Source: Adiantum capillus-veneris
Taxonomy: Eukaryota > Streptophyta > Polypodiopsida > Polypodiales > Pteridaceae
Direction of reading: 5' to 3'
Assembly (NCBI GenBank): GCA_014529385.2
Contig: CM043959.1
Location: 91,181,529-91,245,528 of the forward strand
DNA length: 64,000 bases
Shown here: positions 31,546 to 42,809 of the stretch, in pieces
Position numbering within the stretch: position 1 is the first letter of the stretch
Layout of the letters: the number at the start of each line of letters is the position of its first letter
Notes under the pieces: generated by a model
The model's database searches: none
Seen by the model: only the letters and a program-made list of their open reading frames with translations
Told to the model about the DNA's origin: nothing
Made by a program: the position numbers and the translations under genes

Positions 31546-34500
31546 ATGAGTAGCGACGAGGATGTGGGACCGTCCAACCGAAACACCTATCTCTCAACGA
31601 GGGTCTTATGTCCTTGTAATCAATGCAAGCATGCTGTGCGACGGACAAGACGTGTTTCTTTGCAGCACGTTCGCGAATTTGGCGAGTTCGATCCATCTAT
31701 TATAGATCGAGTTGTTGCCAATTATAACTCGTCGGACTCTGACGCTGGCCAACAAGCAGCAATCTTGCAACCCAATAGACGTGTTCGCAGGCGCTTTGGT
31801 CAAGCAGCATATGTGAGGCCACAAGATGTAGCCTCTGACAGCTCGGGGATGATCATGCAGAGCACATTCCCAACGAGGCAATGTTTGAGCCCGAGATTGA
31901 TGAAATGATCGAGACGATCATGGATTCAGAAAGGCTTATCTATGATGATATGAAAAGTGAAGCCGATACATCATTGTATAATGGAGCACGTATGTCTAGA
32001 TTGAAAGCACTCCTGGTTCTTCTCAACATGCAGGCAAAGTTTGGATGGAGTGACACTAGCGTCACAGCGCTTTTCAGGTGATCTATTACAATTAGTTTAC
32101 TTTAATAGAACTCTAAATGTATAATGATCTGATAGATTTTTACACGACTGTATCATATTTTTATGTTGTGTAGATTGCTGAAAGAGCACATACTACCAGC
32201 TGACAATGTGATGCCAGATTCCCGAGATGAAGCAAGAAAGATTTTGCGAAACTTGGGGATGGATTACAATTCTATCCACGCTTGTCCTAATGACTGCATT
32301 CTTTTCAGAGGGGAATACACAGACATGGAGAAGTGTCCGAAATGTGATTCCGAAAGATATCGAGTAGATCTCCACGGGACAAAAATTCCACAAAAGGTTT
32401 TGCGACATTTTCCTTTGCTTCCTCGCATCAAGCATTTCTTCGAATGTAAGTCCATGGCCGCCCTAGCATCATGGCATGAGGAGAATAAATCTTCGGATGG
32501 TGTGCTACGAATTCCTGCAGATTGCGCAGCCTGGAAACATATAGATGGAACATGGTCGGATTTTGCCAGGGAAGCTCGAAATTTGCGCTTAGGCCTGGCT
32601 ATGGATGGCGTAAATCCATTTGGTCAAAGATCAACATCTTACAGTGTATGGCCCGTTGTCATCGTCAACTACAACATTCCCCCGTGGTTGACTACGAAGA
32701 AGGGGCACCTATGGCTAAGCTTGATTGTGCCAGGGCGATATAAAGTGGGGAATATGGATGTGTATCTTCGTCCACTATTGGAAGAGCTACAACAATTGTG
32801 GATTGGCATAGAGGTGGTGGATATGAGCCGACACACAGGACGACGGAATGCTTTGATCAGAGGTATTCTAATGTGGACCATGCATGACTATCCCGGGCTA
32901 ACAGAATGCTCAGGTGATCTATTGACACTCCTCTCTCAGACACTGTAAATCTTGTTTTTCCCCATAGTTGATCTATTATCATGTGTATACATGCAGGGCT
33001 TCAAACAAGCGATACAGAGCATGTGTCACATGTGGACCTAGACTGAATGCACGTAGGGCACCCTCACTGAAGAAGCAAATCTACGAAGGTCATCAAGCGT
33101 ATCTTCCAGAGAATCATGTGTTACGCGACGGCTTTTTGGGAAGAGAGCCACCAAGGATGTCTGCACAAGCATGGTTAGAGCAGAAGGAGATGTGCGATGA
33201 CGGATTGCCTCCAGGGATGAAGAGACTATCTCTATGGTACGAGTTACCATACTGGCCCCGACTCGTGATCAATCACTTGCTCGATCCAATGCACATATTC
33301 AAGAATGTGGGTAATCTACTATGGGACCATTTGACCGGCAAGAAAGATACTTTGGGAGCCAGAGTTGACCTTAGAAATGTGGATCGTATGGAGCAATATT
33401 GGCCGCAAACAGCGTCTGATGGATCGATAAAACTTCCTAAAGCACCATGGATTTTCACAGGAGCCCAAGAACGCAAAGTAAAAAGGCCATTCGATCTTTG
33501 CGGACCCCCACTGGCGTAATGCACTCGCTCCGAACGTGTTTTACTAAAGAAGGAAAGCTTACCGGTTTGAAGTCACACGATTGGCATAAAATGTGTCAGG
33601 TACGTTCATAGTGGACTTTAATATCATTGCATAAAATGTGGACTTTAATATCATTGCTGCACATACTTTACAGTTTATTTTACCGGTTGCCATTGAGGGA
33701 TGTTTGTCTCTCGACATCCGTAACACAATCTACAAACTTGCAAAGCTGGTGCAATGGATCTCACAAAAGGAGATCGACGTAGACTCCATACCATTCGCCA
33801 AACTAAATGCTGCGGAGCTTGTGTGCATGTTTGAGAAACATTTTCCTACTACAATGCTAACCATTCAGGTGCATCTTCTTGTTCACATAGTTGATGAGGT
33901 GGAAATAGCTGGCACAGTTCATTCCAGATGGATGTTCTTCTTAGAGCGTTTCATGAAAACGCTTAAGGGATATGTGCGTCAAAAGGCACGTCCGGAGGGT
34001 AGCATGGCAGAAGGTTGGTTGGTATCAGAGTCCCTAGTGTACATTGGAGAGTGGCTAGACGGATTTGATAATCCCGGGACACGCTATGGCGAACCATAGA
34101 TGATGAGCGCATATCTGGGATTGTCATGTGCAATCTCGGTGTTGAGAAGAAGATGACGGAAGATCTAGAGGCTAAAATCAACCGATTTTGCATGCTTCAC
34201 AATCCAGTGATGCAAAAGTGGATTTCACAATATGAGGATGCAAAGCAAGAGCGACAAAGGGCACGAATCGAGTGGAGACGGGGAAGACGACCACCGCTGC
34301 ACTATCCAGCGGTTCTGGAGAGCCTACCAACCTTCATGAGCTTAGATGGTTGCACAACCAATTGAAAAGCGCACAACAATGCGGTGACGAAGTGACTGAA
34401 GAAGAGTGGGAGTACTCTCGGGGTTGCGCGACAAGGTAAGTTTGCAATGTACGACTAGCGAATGACTTTATTTATAAACGTTTGAACGGCCACTCATAAT

Positions 34501-35261
34501 CTTTGTTCGTTGTAGTATAAGTCATACACAGCAGCATGGTGTAAAGGTCGACATTTTAGGGTGGAACGAATCGACAAAAAGCGTTTTACTCAAGATTGTG
34601 GAATCATGGCAAAATTTGAACAGTCTAGTCGACGACGTTCCTCTGATGCAGATCCGTGGTGGCGGAACTCACTTACTTCGGCACGCTGCAAGAGATTTTG
34701 AGGATCGATTACAGAGGATTTTTTGTCGACTTGTTCGACGTGCAATGGTTCAAGATAATCATGGAGGGTCGAAACGCTACTGTGCGTAGAGGAGAGTCTG
34801 GTTTTCTTGAGGTGGATTCTACTAAGAAATGGACTGACCTAAGAGACACTTTCGTACTACCCGAGCATTGTGAACAAGTAAGTATATAAATAGTTAACAT
34901 CCCCCTTTTACAAGTTATGTGAAAGCTCTCATGTAAGTTATGTGGCTCTGGCAGGTAGTATTTCATCCTACAAAGTCTACATCAAACTGGTGGTACGTCA
35001 TAGAGGTAGCCCCTCGTAGTGCAAGGACGTATGAAGGCTACCATGTGCCAATCACAACGACATCAATGGAGGAGATCAGAGAAGATGCTCAATCAGAAGC
35101 CGCTGCGGTGGTGCCAGACGAGCATCAAGATGCTACTACTCTATATGGGTGCATGCAGAGGAGCTACAAAATGAAACAGAGGATATGTGTTTAAACGGAG
35201 AGCTCTATATAGATATAGGAAGTTATGCTGAGTTATGCGAGGATGAGAGAGAGATCTCTTA
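31546..35261 (+). pseudogene. E1 TNP2-like transposase, multi-exon with several 1-bp frameshifts
   Basis: ATG 31546. A transposase-associated domain comes first (VLCPCNQCKH). The TNP2 core follows: HACPNDCILFRGEYTDMEKC with CPKC, VNYNIPPWLTTKKGHLWLSL, LDPMHIFKNVGNLLWDHLTG. A DUF4218-like part has FEKHFPTTMLTIQVHLLVHI and EGSMAEGWLVSE, and a DUF4216-like part has YFGTLQEILRIDYRGFFVDL and FVLPEHCEQ. GT-AG introns fit at 32078-32173, 33600-33673, 34436-34515 and 34878-34954; another starts near 32910. Compared with E2, E1 lacks single bases near 33010, 33481, 34072, 34347, 34652 and 35149. A further shift near 31853 lies outside the shared part. It would cut the transposon termini if intact. Confidence 0.9.
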
Positions 35262-35534
35262 AAGCCACAAATATTGTATTTGAACAATTTTGCTCCGTGC
35301 TGTAAAAGCTCTAGCTCTCTAAGTAGCTTCCATGGTGTGTAACGCTCTTTTCTACTCGCGCTCACATCTTTTGATTGAAAATTCTGAGTTTTCGACTTGC
35401 CTCTTCTATCACTCGATTCATTGCGTCATTGTATTTATATGCGTCATTACGTCATTGTATTTAATGGTCTTTGCGTCATTGTCTACTCTATTCATTCAAT
35501 ATTAAGTTTAAATATTCGTGTGTTTAATGCAGGT

Positions 35535-36847
35535 ATGGATGATGAGGAGTTTCTTTCTTCTTTGTCACCGCAGCAGAGACAGTGGTACGTGGAGCGTCAT
35601 CGCTCTGGCGCATCATCGCGCGTTCCTACACCATCCGCATCTCCCTCTCTTTCGGAGCATTCGGCGCGCTCCGAAGCTTCGGCGTCGACGAGACGAGCGT
35701 CACACTCGTCTAGACACCGGCGCTCTAGTGGTGGCGGTGGCGGTTGTTGTGGGGATTCCGCCACCGATGCCTCCACACCGCCTCGTGTTCGACGAGGCTC
35801 TTTACCCTCCCCTTCTTTGCCCGCCCCCACACCAGCCACAGCATCGCCGTCTACGCCAGGTTTTGCACGGCTGACTGTTCCTAGAAGCTACACACCTCTA
35901 CCTACTCCGCCAGGAGCCACCCCACTCGACACTCCTCGCTTCGGGGCCCAGACGCCGATGGAGACACCTGACGTCCGTACCCCCATCGACACGCCGCTAG
36001 AGACCCCTGCCGGGACACCCAGGTTCACGCGTCACCGGCCAGAGGGCTTGCCTTACTCCGTCGACATCAGCGGCGGCATCATCATGGATGATGACGGCAA
36101 GAAGGTGATCTCGCGCATGCGTGGTCTTTGCTCTCAGCTGTTTAGACACTATATACTAAACAAATGGAGTGAAGTACCAAGTGATTTAAAAAACAGAGTC
36201 ATCAGCATACTTCATGATGAGTTTCCCGTTCCAACACGGGATCAGCGCTTCAATGAAGACTTGATGAAGATTCGAATGCGCGAATACTGCAAACACAAGC
36301 GTTCCGAAGTGCAAAAAGCAATCAAGAATGGGTGGAATAGGCCAGATTGGCTGGCCAAAGAAGATTGGAAGAATGCGAAGAAAGCAGCGCGCGAGAATCC
36401 CGACAAGTGGAAGACCAACAAAAGGATGCAGCAGAGCGCGAGTAGAGGCAGGGAGCTCGCACCACTTGGGGAGCGGTGGATGGGCATCATTTGAGGCCGA
36501 TTTTGTAAGTCTTTTCACATTGCTCTTTATGCATGTTCGATAGTTTAGGGTTTATGAGTTTTTTAGTTCTAACATAATGAAATCTTTGTATGTTTTGACA
36601 GTGGTCGATGACAGGACGTGATCCCACACCGTACGAGCGCGAGTACGCAGGCAGGAAGGGCTTAAACGCCCTGATGGACATTCTCAGTTCTCGCGGCGGC
36701 ATGGTTAGTATTAGGGTTTACTCTTTTTTTTTTTTGTATTGTTTTATAAATGTCGTTATATGTTTATATTACTGAAAACTGTCTTATTGTCTTTTTTTGC
36801 AGAATCCGACAGATACGCCGCTTGGACGCGATGAGACGTCTGATTAG
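35535..36847 (+). pseudogene. E1 second gene, TNPA-like (Ptta/En/Spm-type) DNA-binding protein
   Basis: ATG 35535 (MDDEEFLSSLSPQQRQ). Residues 20-180 are rich in S, P, T and R, with PTP, DTP and ETP repeats. The C-terminal half (ISRMRGLCSQLFRHYILNKW, AIKNGWNRPDWLAKEDWKNA) resembles the plant transposase 24 family. GT-AG introns at 36505-36600 and 36691-36802 give final exons WSMTGRDPTPYEREYAGRKG and NPTDTPLGRDETSD, stop at 36845. Near 36410-36435 E1 differs from E2 by a net insertion of one base, which puts the last part of exon 1 out of frame (ending GERWMGII at 36494). In E2 it reads GSGGWASFEADF into the splice site. TNPA-type proteins bind the subterminal repeats. Confidence 0.85.
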
Positions 36848-37208
36848 ACGACGTCAGTTTAGCCGTAGCTAGATAGCATTAGTTTAGGGTTTCTCATAGC
36901 TTATGTATTATGAGACGGATTTTATACGTCTTTTTGAACCATGTATATTATTACATTTGTCACCGCAATTCCTTTTGCCAATCAATTCTTTATGCCTATG
37001 ATGTTGTACAATTGTCATTATTACATTTGCCAATCAATTCAGTTTGTCTATGATGTGTACAATTGTCAATTTTGCAAACAATGCATCTTGTGGGTGACTA
37101 TTTTGGGTCTATTATTTACTTTTGCACTTTTTTTAAAAAGTGAATCAAGTACAATATGGTTGATGGGTGGCAGGACATTCAATGCCCTGCCACCAAAAAA
37201 ATATTCTC
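36848..37208. other. E1 3' untranslated stretch
   Basis: A/T-rich and non-coding; it includes a repeated CAATCAATTC/ATGATGT(T)GTACAATTGTCA pattern at about 36975-37070. It is conserved, reverse-complemented, in E2 at about 59240-59580, so it belongs to the transposon. Confidence 0.6.
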
Positions 37209-37458
37209 TCAGGCGTCGCTATAAGCGTCGCTATTTATGGCTCTGTAGCGTCGCTATATGCGTCGCTATACTCTCCCTGGGAGCGTCGCTATGTGCGTCG
37301 CTATAGGCGTCGCTATATAGCGACTCCTATAGCGACGCCTATAGCGACGCTCTCGTAGCGACGCTTTTAGCGACGCTCATAGCGACTCCGGGGGTTATAA
37401 AAACCCAGTGTATTTCCGTCGCTAAAAGCGTCACAAGAACACACAACCTCTTGTAGTG
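37209..37458. repeat. Right subterminal repeat array of E1
   Basis: More than a dozen copies of GCGTCGCTA(T/A) in both orientations, for example GGCGTCGCTATATAGCGAC and AGCGACGCTCATAGCGAC. The terminal inverted repeat follows. Such arrays are the binding sites for the TNPA-type protein in CACTA elements. A matching array is at 58980-59220 in E2. Confidence 0.95.
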
Positions 37459-37461
37459 TTG

Positions 37462-37485
37462 GACGGAGGATGGAGGGAGGGAGAT

Positions 37486-37524
<39 letters not shown>

Positions 37525-37685
37525 TAGATAGATGGAAAGGGGGTTGAAGTTGGGTATGACTATATAAACGCATTTGAAGTTTAAATTACTACATAATTTT
37601 TGATTGCTGCTTGAATTCAAGGCAAGTCTTGTATCACACAGACACATACTCTTTCAAGGAGTAAGAGCTAGTGCCTGGCCTTTAG

Positions 37686-37757
<72 letters not shown>

Positions 37758-37912
37758 ATTAGGGATTGCCTCTACAAAGGCTTATAAAACTCTACTTTTT
37801 TGGGTGGTTTTAGTGGGCACTAGCACTTAAATTAGAAACCGATACAAAGATAGAGATGATGCTATGAAGGGGGCACGGGGGCGGGGGGGGGGGGGGGGGG
37901 GGGGAGAGAGAG

Positions 37913-37944
<32 letters not shown>

Positions 37945-37986
37945 ACATTTGCCAAGTGTGGTCGTGGCTATGTCTGTGGCGTGAGG
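37462..37986. repeat. Microsatellites between E1 and the MIF pseudogene
   Basis: (TA)n at 37492-37521, (GA)n at about 37688-37753, the diverged GATGG...GATTGCC module at 37753-37803, a run of about 24 G at 37881-37904, then GAGAGAGG repeats to 37947. Nothing coding is recognised. The G run and GA runs are regions where assembly may be unsure. Confidence 0.85.
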
Positions 37987-38344
37987 ATGCCCACCTTGAA
38001 TATCACGACCAATGTGCCCTTGGATGGAGTATCCATGTCTGACATCCTGTGCTACGGCCACCACCATTGGCAAGCCAGAGTAGTATGTTAAGGTGCTCTT
38101 AAGAGGAGGAGTGCTAGTCATATTTGTGGGTGGTGAGAAGCTTGTTGCTTATGGTGAGATAGTCTCCATTGATGGCTTTAGTCCTTCTATGAACAAGACC
38201 ATCAGATCAGCCAATTCAAAAATTTTGGAGTCGAAGCTTTCTATACCGAGATCTCGGTTCTACCTGAAATTTTCAGATGTCAATCGACCAGATTTGGGTG
38301 GAATGGATCTACATTCTTACGTCCAAGGCATTGATTCCATGTAA
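37987..38344 (+). pseudogene. Intronless MIF/MDL-like tautomerase pseudogene
   Basis: Starts MPTLNITTNVPLDGVSMSDI at ATG 37987, the conserved N-terminus of plant macrophage-migration-inhibitory-factor-like (MDL) proteins, including the catalytic Pro after Met. A frameshift near 38050 moves it to the frame ATTIGKPE, then an in-frame TAG where Ser is expected in GKPESYV. It continues YVKVLLRGGVLVIFVGGEKL, VAYGEIVSIDGFSPSMNK, ILESKLSIPRSRFYLKFSDV and stops at 38342. With both lesions allowed for, the length (about 118 codons) matches the family. No intron interrupts it, which suggests a retrocopy. No poly(A) is visible; GA and CT tracts flank it. Confidence 0.85.
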
Positions 38345-38413
38345 GATGAATTGCATTTTTTGGGTGTGGTTTTGTGGGTTTTTTGTTTGTAGCTTCCTGC
38401 ATGTGACCAGCAC

Positions 38414-38576
<163 letters not shown>

Positions 38577-38674
38577 GTAGAAGGGTATGGACCACTTATA
38601 CACATGGGCCCCAACTTGCTACATCGATCATGCAGACCTATCAGTTGCGGTTCTCAGTGCACATGAAAGTGGCA

Positions 38675-38770
38675 GGAGATTTGAGCATGACAGTTGAAGG
38701 AGATCTGAGCATGACAGTTATAGGAGATCTGAGCATGACAGTTGAAGGAGATCTGAGCATGACAGTTGTT
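38675..38770 (+). repeat. Four tandem 24-bp units encoding GDLSMTV
   Basis: Units at 38675, 38699, 38723 and 38747 share GGAGAT(C/T)TGAGCATGACAG plus a variable end (TTGAA, TTATA, TTGTT). The period is a multiple of three, and one frame (38630-38890) reads GDLSMTVE repeatedly without a stop. No surrounding domain was recognised. Confidence 0.9.
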
Positions 38771-39070
38771 GAAGGCTTACATCGTGCGGCTTTTCGTGCT
38801 AAACCATGTCTTTGTGTGTTGAAGGATCTGTCATACTCACAAGCAAGATTGTCTACTTTCCCATTGCTCCATCCATTTTCATCTATATAGCAAAAAGATA
38901 AATATCATTTTTTGTTTGTATAAATTGATCGTCTCTCATCCGACAGAGAGAGAGAGAGAGACTGATGTGTTCTTGCAGCAGGGTTTTCCTTCGATCTGTT
39001 ATTTGTTCTTCTTCAGTTCTTCTCTCTCTCTCTCTCTCTCTCTTATCTCTCTTCTCTCTTCTCTCTCTCT

Positions 39071-39108
<38 letters not shown>

Positions 39109-39164
39109 CTCTCTTCTCCCCCCCCCCCCCATGTACTAATGGTTTTTTAATGTTGATGCAGCCA

Positions 39165-39229
<65 letters not shown>

Positions 39230-39259
39230 CCCCCCCCCCATGTACTAATGGTTTTTTAA
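38771..39259. repeat. CT- and C-rich region with a ~109-bp tandem duplication reaching into element C
   Basis: CT runs occupy 39021-39120 and 39170-39225, each followed by about 12 C. The block from ATGTACTAATGGTTTTTTAA to GATGCAGCCAAAGT occurs at about 39131-39168 and again at 39240-39277. The second copy runs into the LTR of element C; the first stops in CT repeats. Confidence 0.85.
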
Positions 39260-40712
39260 TGTTGATGCAGCCAAAGTTGGTCGAAGCTAGGAGATGGTCT
39301 ATGCCAGGCAAAGGCGACAGTCGAGTGCAGTGTAGTAGGCTAGGGCAGGTGCTAAGGCCCTTGGCAACCAAAGGGTAGCGTGAATGTATGCTTAAAGCAG
39401 CTTTTTAGGCCAAAGGGGCTACAGGATGGTCGAGATGGAATAGCAAATGAAGGTGTCTGAAATGCCAAGTAAGTGTCCTAAAAGGTAGTATTCAGTGTGC
39501 TCTAGAAGCCGGTCCAGATGGCTCGTCAAGCCAGTGCTCAAGATACTGAAGTTTAGAGTTGAAGTGTGTAGCAGATCCCCGACGGACAAGGCAGGTGGGG
39601 ACAAGTGGCCCGGGCTGGTGTCATTGCATACATGTGTAGAGCTCCAGTTACTGAGCATGCATGTCTTCTCGGATTGCGAATCGGACCTCTGGATAGCAAG
39701 TTATGGCCGTTAGAAGATTTTCCAGGGGTCGGGTCTGAGCCCACTTGGTTGCATTGGAGGACGTGCCATCTGGAATCTTTTGGGCCTCTCCAAAGTTCTT
39801 GGTGATAGTGTGCGTCATGTGGAGCCAGTACAAATCAACGGTGCATCAATCGGATACTCGGTCGGATAGATGCGGCAGGACGAAGTCGGGAGGTAATGCG
39901 AAGAGCAAAATGGCAGATGCTTTTTGGTTTTTTTTGCGGCCTCGAATGGCAGTCCTAGAAACCTTAAAAGGTGGCAAGAGGCAAGTGCTTTGACGAAGGA
40001 AAATGAGAAGTTTTATAGGGTCTTTACTACTTGGAGATCGGGTCTGTAAGCAGAATGGAAGCTTGGCCCAAGGGGGACCAAGAAAATTAACATAAAATGG
40101 ATCTTTTTTTACAATTCTCCTATGGAAAAGGACGTCCTTGAAGGCAACCCATGGGCAGCTACCACGTGGCACTGAATAAACCCGTAAGCGGTGCCCAGGC
40201 TTAGGGCGCAAGTCTATAAGGCCTGGAAGGCGGCACCTCAATGGGCATCAAAGGTGCAGCGAGAGCTCCTTGGCTATGGCGCAAGACACGGGGCGCTGCG
40301 TTCGCCAGTGGCGGCGCTGCAGAGCGGATACGCGGCTATTTTAGCCGAGCGGGGCGGTGCAGGTGGCGCGCCCCCGCGTGGGGGAGGAAATCGGGTGAGG
40401 CTGGTGGATGACGTGGCAGGTCCGCTACTAGGGGCACTTCTCTCGGCCCTTGGGGCCCCAACATTTTGAAGAAGAGAGGGAGGGCAATAGCGACATCGCT
40501 ATTGCCTCCCCCCCTCATGTAAGAAGAAGGTGCCGCAGCAGCGGACAGAGAGCATAGAGAGAAAGAGAAAAGAGTTCGAGAGCGGCAAAAAAGACCATTG
40601 CAAAGGCCATCTGGGCAAAGCAAGGAGCAAAAGAACCAGTAGAGTCCGGACAAACCAAAGCTAAGGGAAAAAATTGAAAGCCAAGGCCAAAAGGAAGCAA
40701 AGGAGGAGTCGC

Positions 40713-40762
<50 letters not shown>

Positions 40763-41592
40763 AAAGTCAAGCCAATTGAGCAGTATAAGTTAAGCCCACA
40801 AAGGGGTAAAAAATAAAAAATGAGGCTGCCAGACCTCCTACAAAAGGAAAAGAGTCGACTGAACATCTAAGCCATTGGCGGGAGTAAAAGGCCAAGGGGC
40901 AATAGCGACATCACTAATGCCCCCCCCAAGGGCAAAGAGTGAAGAAGAGAGCAAATAGAGCAAGGCGGTTCCCTTCCCAAACATGCCTATTCAAGGTGCC
41001 AAGTGGACCAATTAAAGTGTAAATTCCCCACTTAAAAGTCCCCCCTATAAAAGTCAAAATTGGATCAAATTAAGGGCTTTTTTCCTGGCCTTTGGAGTGT
41101 CGTTTGAAGCCTACAAAGTGTAGTTCTCTAGCAAGCTAGCCCCTTTGTAAATTTTTCTTGAAAATGGCCATGGTGATGGCAGTGCAAGCCGGTGTATATG
41201 TTTTTGAAGTGCAATCAAGCCACAGTTGCCTCATGTGCTGTTGTTTCCCCTTCCCCCCTTCTCTTTCTCTTGCTTTCATGGTTCTCCTCGGTGCTGGTTG
41301 AGTGGATGTGTGTGCCCCCCCGGACCGACGGTGTTTTGTGTGAGAGAGTGAGATTGAGTGGCTGTGTGTGTGTGTGTGTGTGTAAGGGTGGAGACAGGCA
41401 GTGGTAGCAGGTGTATCTTGTGTGGTGGTTTGTGGAGTGTGTGAACAATGTAAATCGAGCAGGCGGTGGTCTACTAGTGTAAAGTGTTTCTTTGAAGGTG
41501 TTTTCCGAGAGGATAGGGGTGTTGTGAATACCCTGAGCTATAGAGAGGCCCTTGTGTTTGTGCCGGGTGTGTTCCCCCATTTCCCCTCTCCA
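39260..41592 (+). repeat. 5' LTR of element C
   Basis: Starts TGTTGATGCAGCCAAAG, aligned with TGATAGTGCATCCAAAG of the 3' LTR, and ends CCCCTCTCCA. It contains a palindrome-like hairpin at 40483-40506, a GA microsatellite at 40714-40760, a GT tract near 41363-41382 and a TATA box at 41046. The LTRs differ by scattered substitutions and indels, including a 60-base segment present here at about 40800-40860 and absent from the 3' LTR. This points to an old insertion. Confidence 0.85.
41046..41052 (+). promoter_or_regulatory. TATA box of element C 5' LTR
   Basis: TATAAAA in CCCCCCTATAAAAGTC. The same site in the 3' LTR reads CCCCTTTAAAAGTC, a one-base change that weakens the box. Confidence 0.6.
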
Positions 41593-41670
41593 TCTTCGGG
41601 TGCCCCCACGGAGGAGCACGATGATTGCTCCCAGTTAAACGAAAAGAAGCGGTTTTTCACGTTGGAAGTC

Positions 41671-42460
41671 ATGGCAGCTAGAAGCTATGGACCGATTTTC
41701 ACAGGAGAAGAGAGCCCTGACAAGTGGATGTCAGATTTTAAGCTGTATATTCTATCGTTGCGTATGCGGAACGAGGATAGCAAAATGCAGATTTTTCCTT
41801 TGGTGATGCGTGGTAGAGCTAAAGCATGGTACGAAGCATTGGAAGGTGAGCCGAAGCAAGCATGGCCGGCTCTACGGGCGAGGTTTCTTCACGACTTTCG
41901 CAAGGAGACTTCCCTAGTCGAGATGGATGCAAAGTTGAAGGCGCTTAAGCAAGATGTAAGTGAAGAATTAAATCTGTTTTTGGGTCATTTTGAAGAGTGT
42001 TGGGCAGAACTAGCGGCAGCCATGCAATTGGCTAATGGAGACTACTTCAAGATGGACAAATTCATGGCGTGTCTACATCCCAAAGTGAGAGAAAAAGTCG
42101 ATTTCGAGAGCCCAGATAATTACAATGGTGCGGTGGCCATTGCACGATCGAAGAGCAAAAACATAAAGAAGAAGATAGAGTAGGGTGTGTCAGGCAACAA
42201 GACGATGGCCCATGTTCAACCGCAGAGTCCAAGGGAGACTGCACACAGAGAAAATCATGGAAACCGAGGTGTAGCTGTTGTGCCGCAAAATTGGTTGCGC
42301 ACGGTGCAAGATTTGTCCGAGCAAATGCAGGAGCTGCGGCTCAGTGTCATGGATAGAGGATAGCCAAGAGGAGCAAGGGGCAAGGCAAGGCCACTTCCAG
42401 GTAGGTGTTATAATTGTGGAGAAGAAGGGCACTATGCACCCGACTGTCCTCAGCCGCAAA
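41671..42460 (+). pseudogene. Element C gag with two stops before the zinc knuckle
   Basis: ATG 41671 (MAARSYGPIFTGEESPDKWM). The capsid-like region follows: MRGRAKAWYEALEG, RARFLHDFRKETSLVEMDAK, LNLFLGHFEECWAEL, typical of the plant retrotransposon Gag family. TAG at 42181-42183 and TAG at 42361-42363 interrupt the frame. In the same frame at 42406-42447 a complete CCHC zinc knuckle follows, CYNCGEEGHYAPDC. Gag would form the virus-like particle and bind RNA through the knuckle. Confidence 0.85.
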
Positions 42461-42809
42461 GAGAAAGAGGAGGTATCTATCCACTTTTTGGTAGAGGTCG
42501 AGGTCAGGGACAATACAATGGTCCAAGAGAGCAAGTGATGGAGAATCCCGTGCAGCCAGCTCCGCAAAACGGAGTGAGGTCCCAAGAGTAAACATCATAG
42601 GGGTGGATAAGCAAGATGTCAAAGTTTTAGCCAATAAGAGAGCAAGAGCTGAGAGGGAGACAGAGACAGAGCGGGAGACTAGAGCTCGCAAAGGCAAAGA
42701 GAAGGTGTACGAAGGTAGAGAGAAGCTCGAGCCTAGCAAAAGAAGGAGGCGTCGCAAGATTAAGCAAGCGGATTTCTAGCTAGGACGTGGCTATCCCGAG
42801 TACAATCTG

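Larger units (their letters stand above)
29827..37458 (+). mobile_element. E1: complete CACTA (En/Spm-type) DNA transposon, 7.6 kb
   Basis: Left terminus CACTACAAGAGG at 29827 and right terminus CCTCTTGTAGTG ending 37458 form 12-bp perfect terminal inverted repeats. TTG at 29824-29826 and again at 37459-37461 is the 3-bp target duplication typical of CACTA elements. Inside are TNP2 (31546-35261) and TNPA-like (35535-36847) genes on the plus strand, subterminal GCGTCGCTA repeats at both ends (few left, many right), hairpins, a 50-bp tandem repeat and a captured HMA domain. Both transposase genes have frameshifts, so it is probably non-autonomous now. E2 at 58954 is a close relative. Confidence 0.95.
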
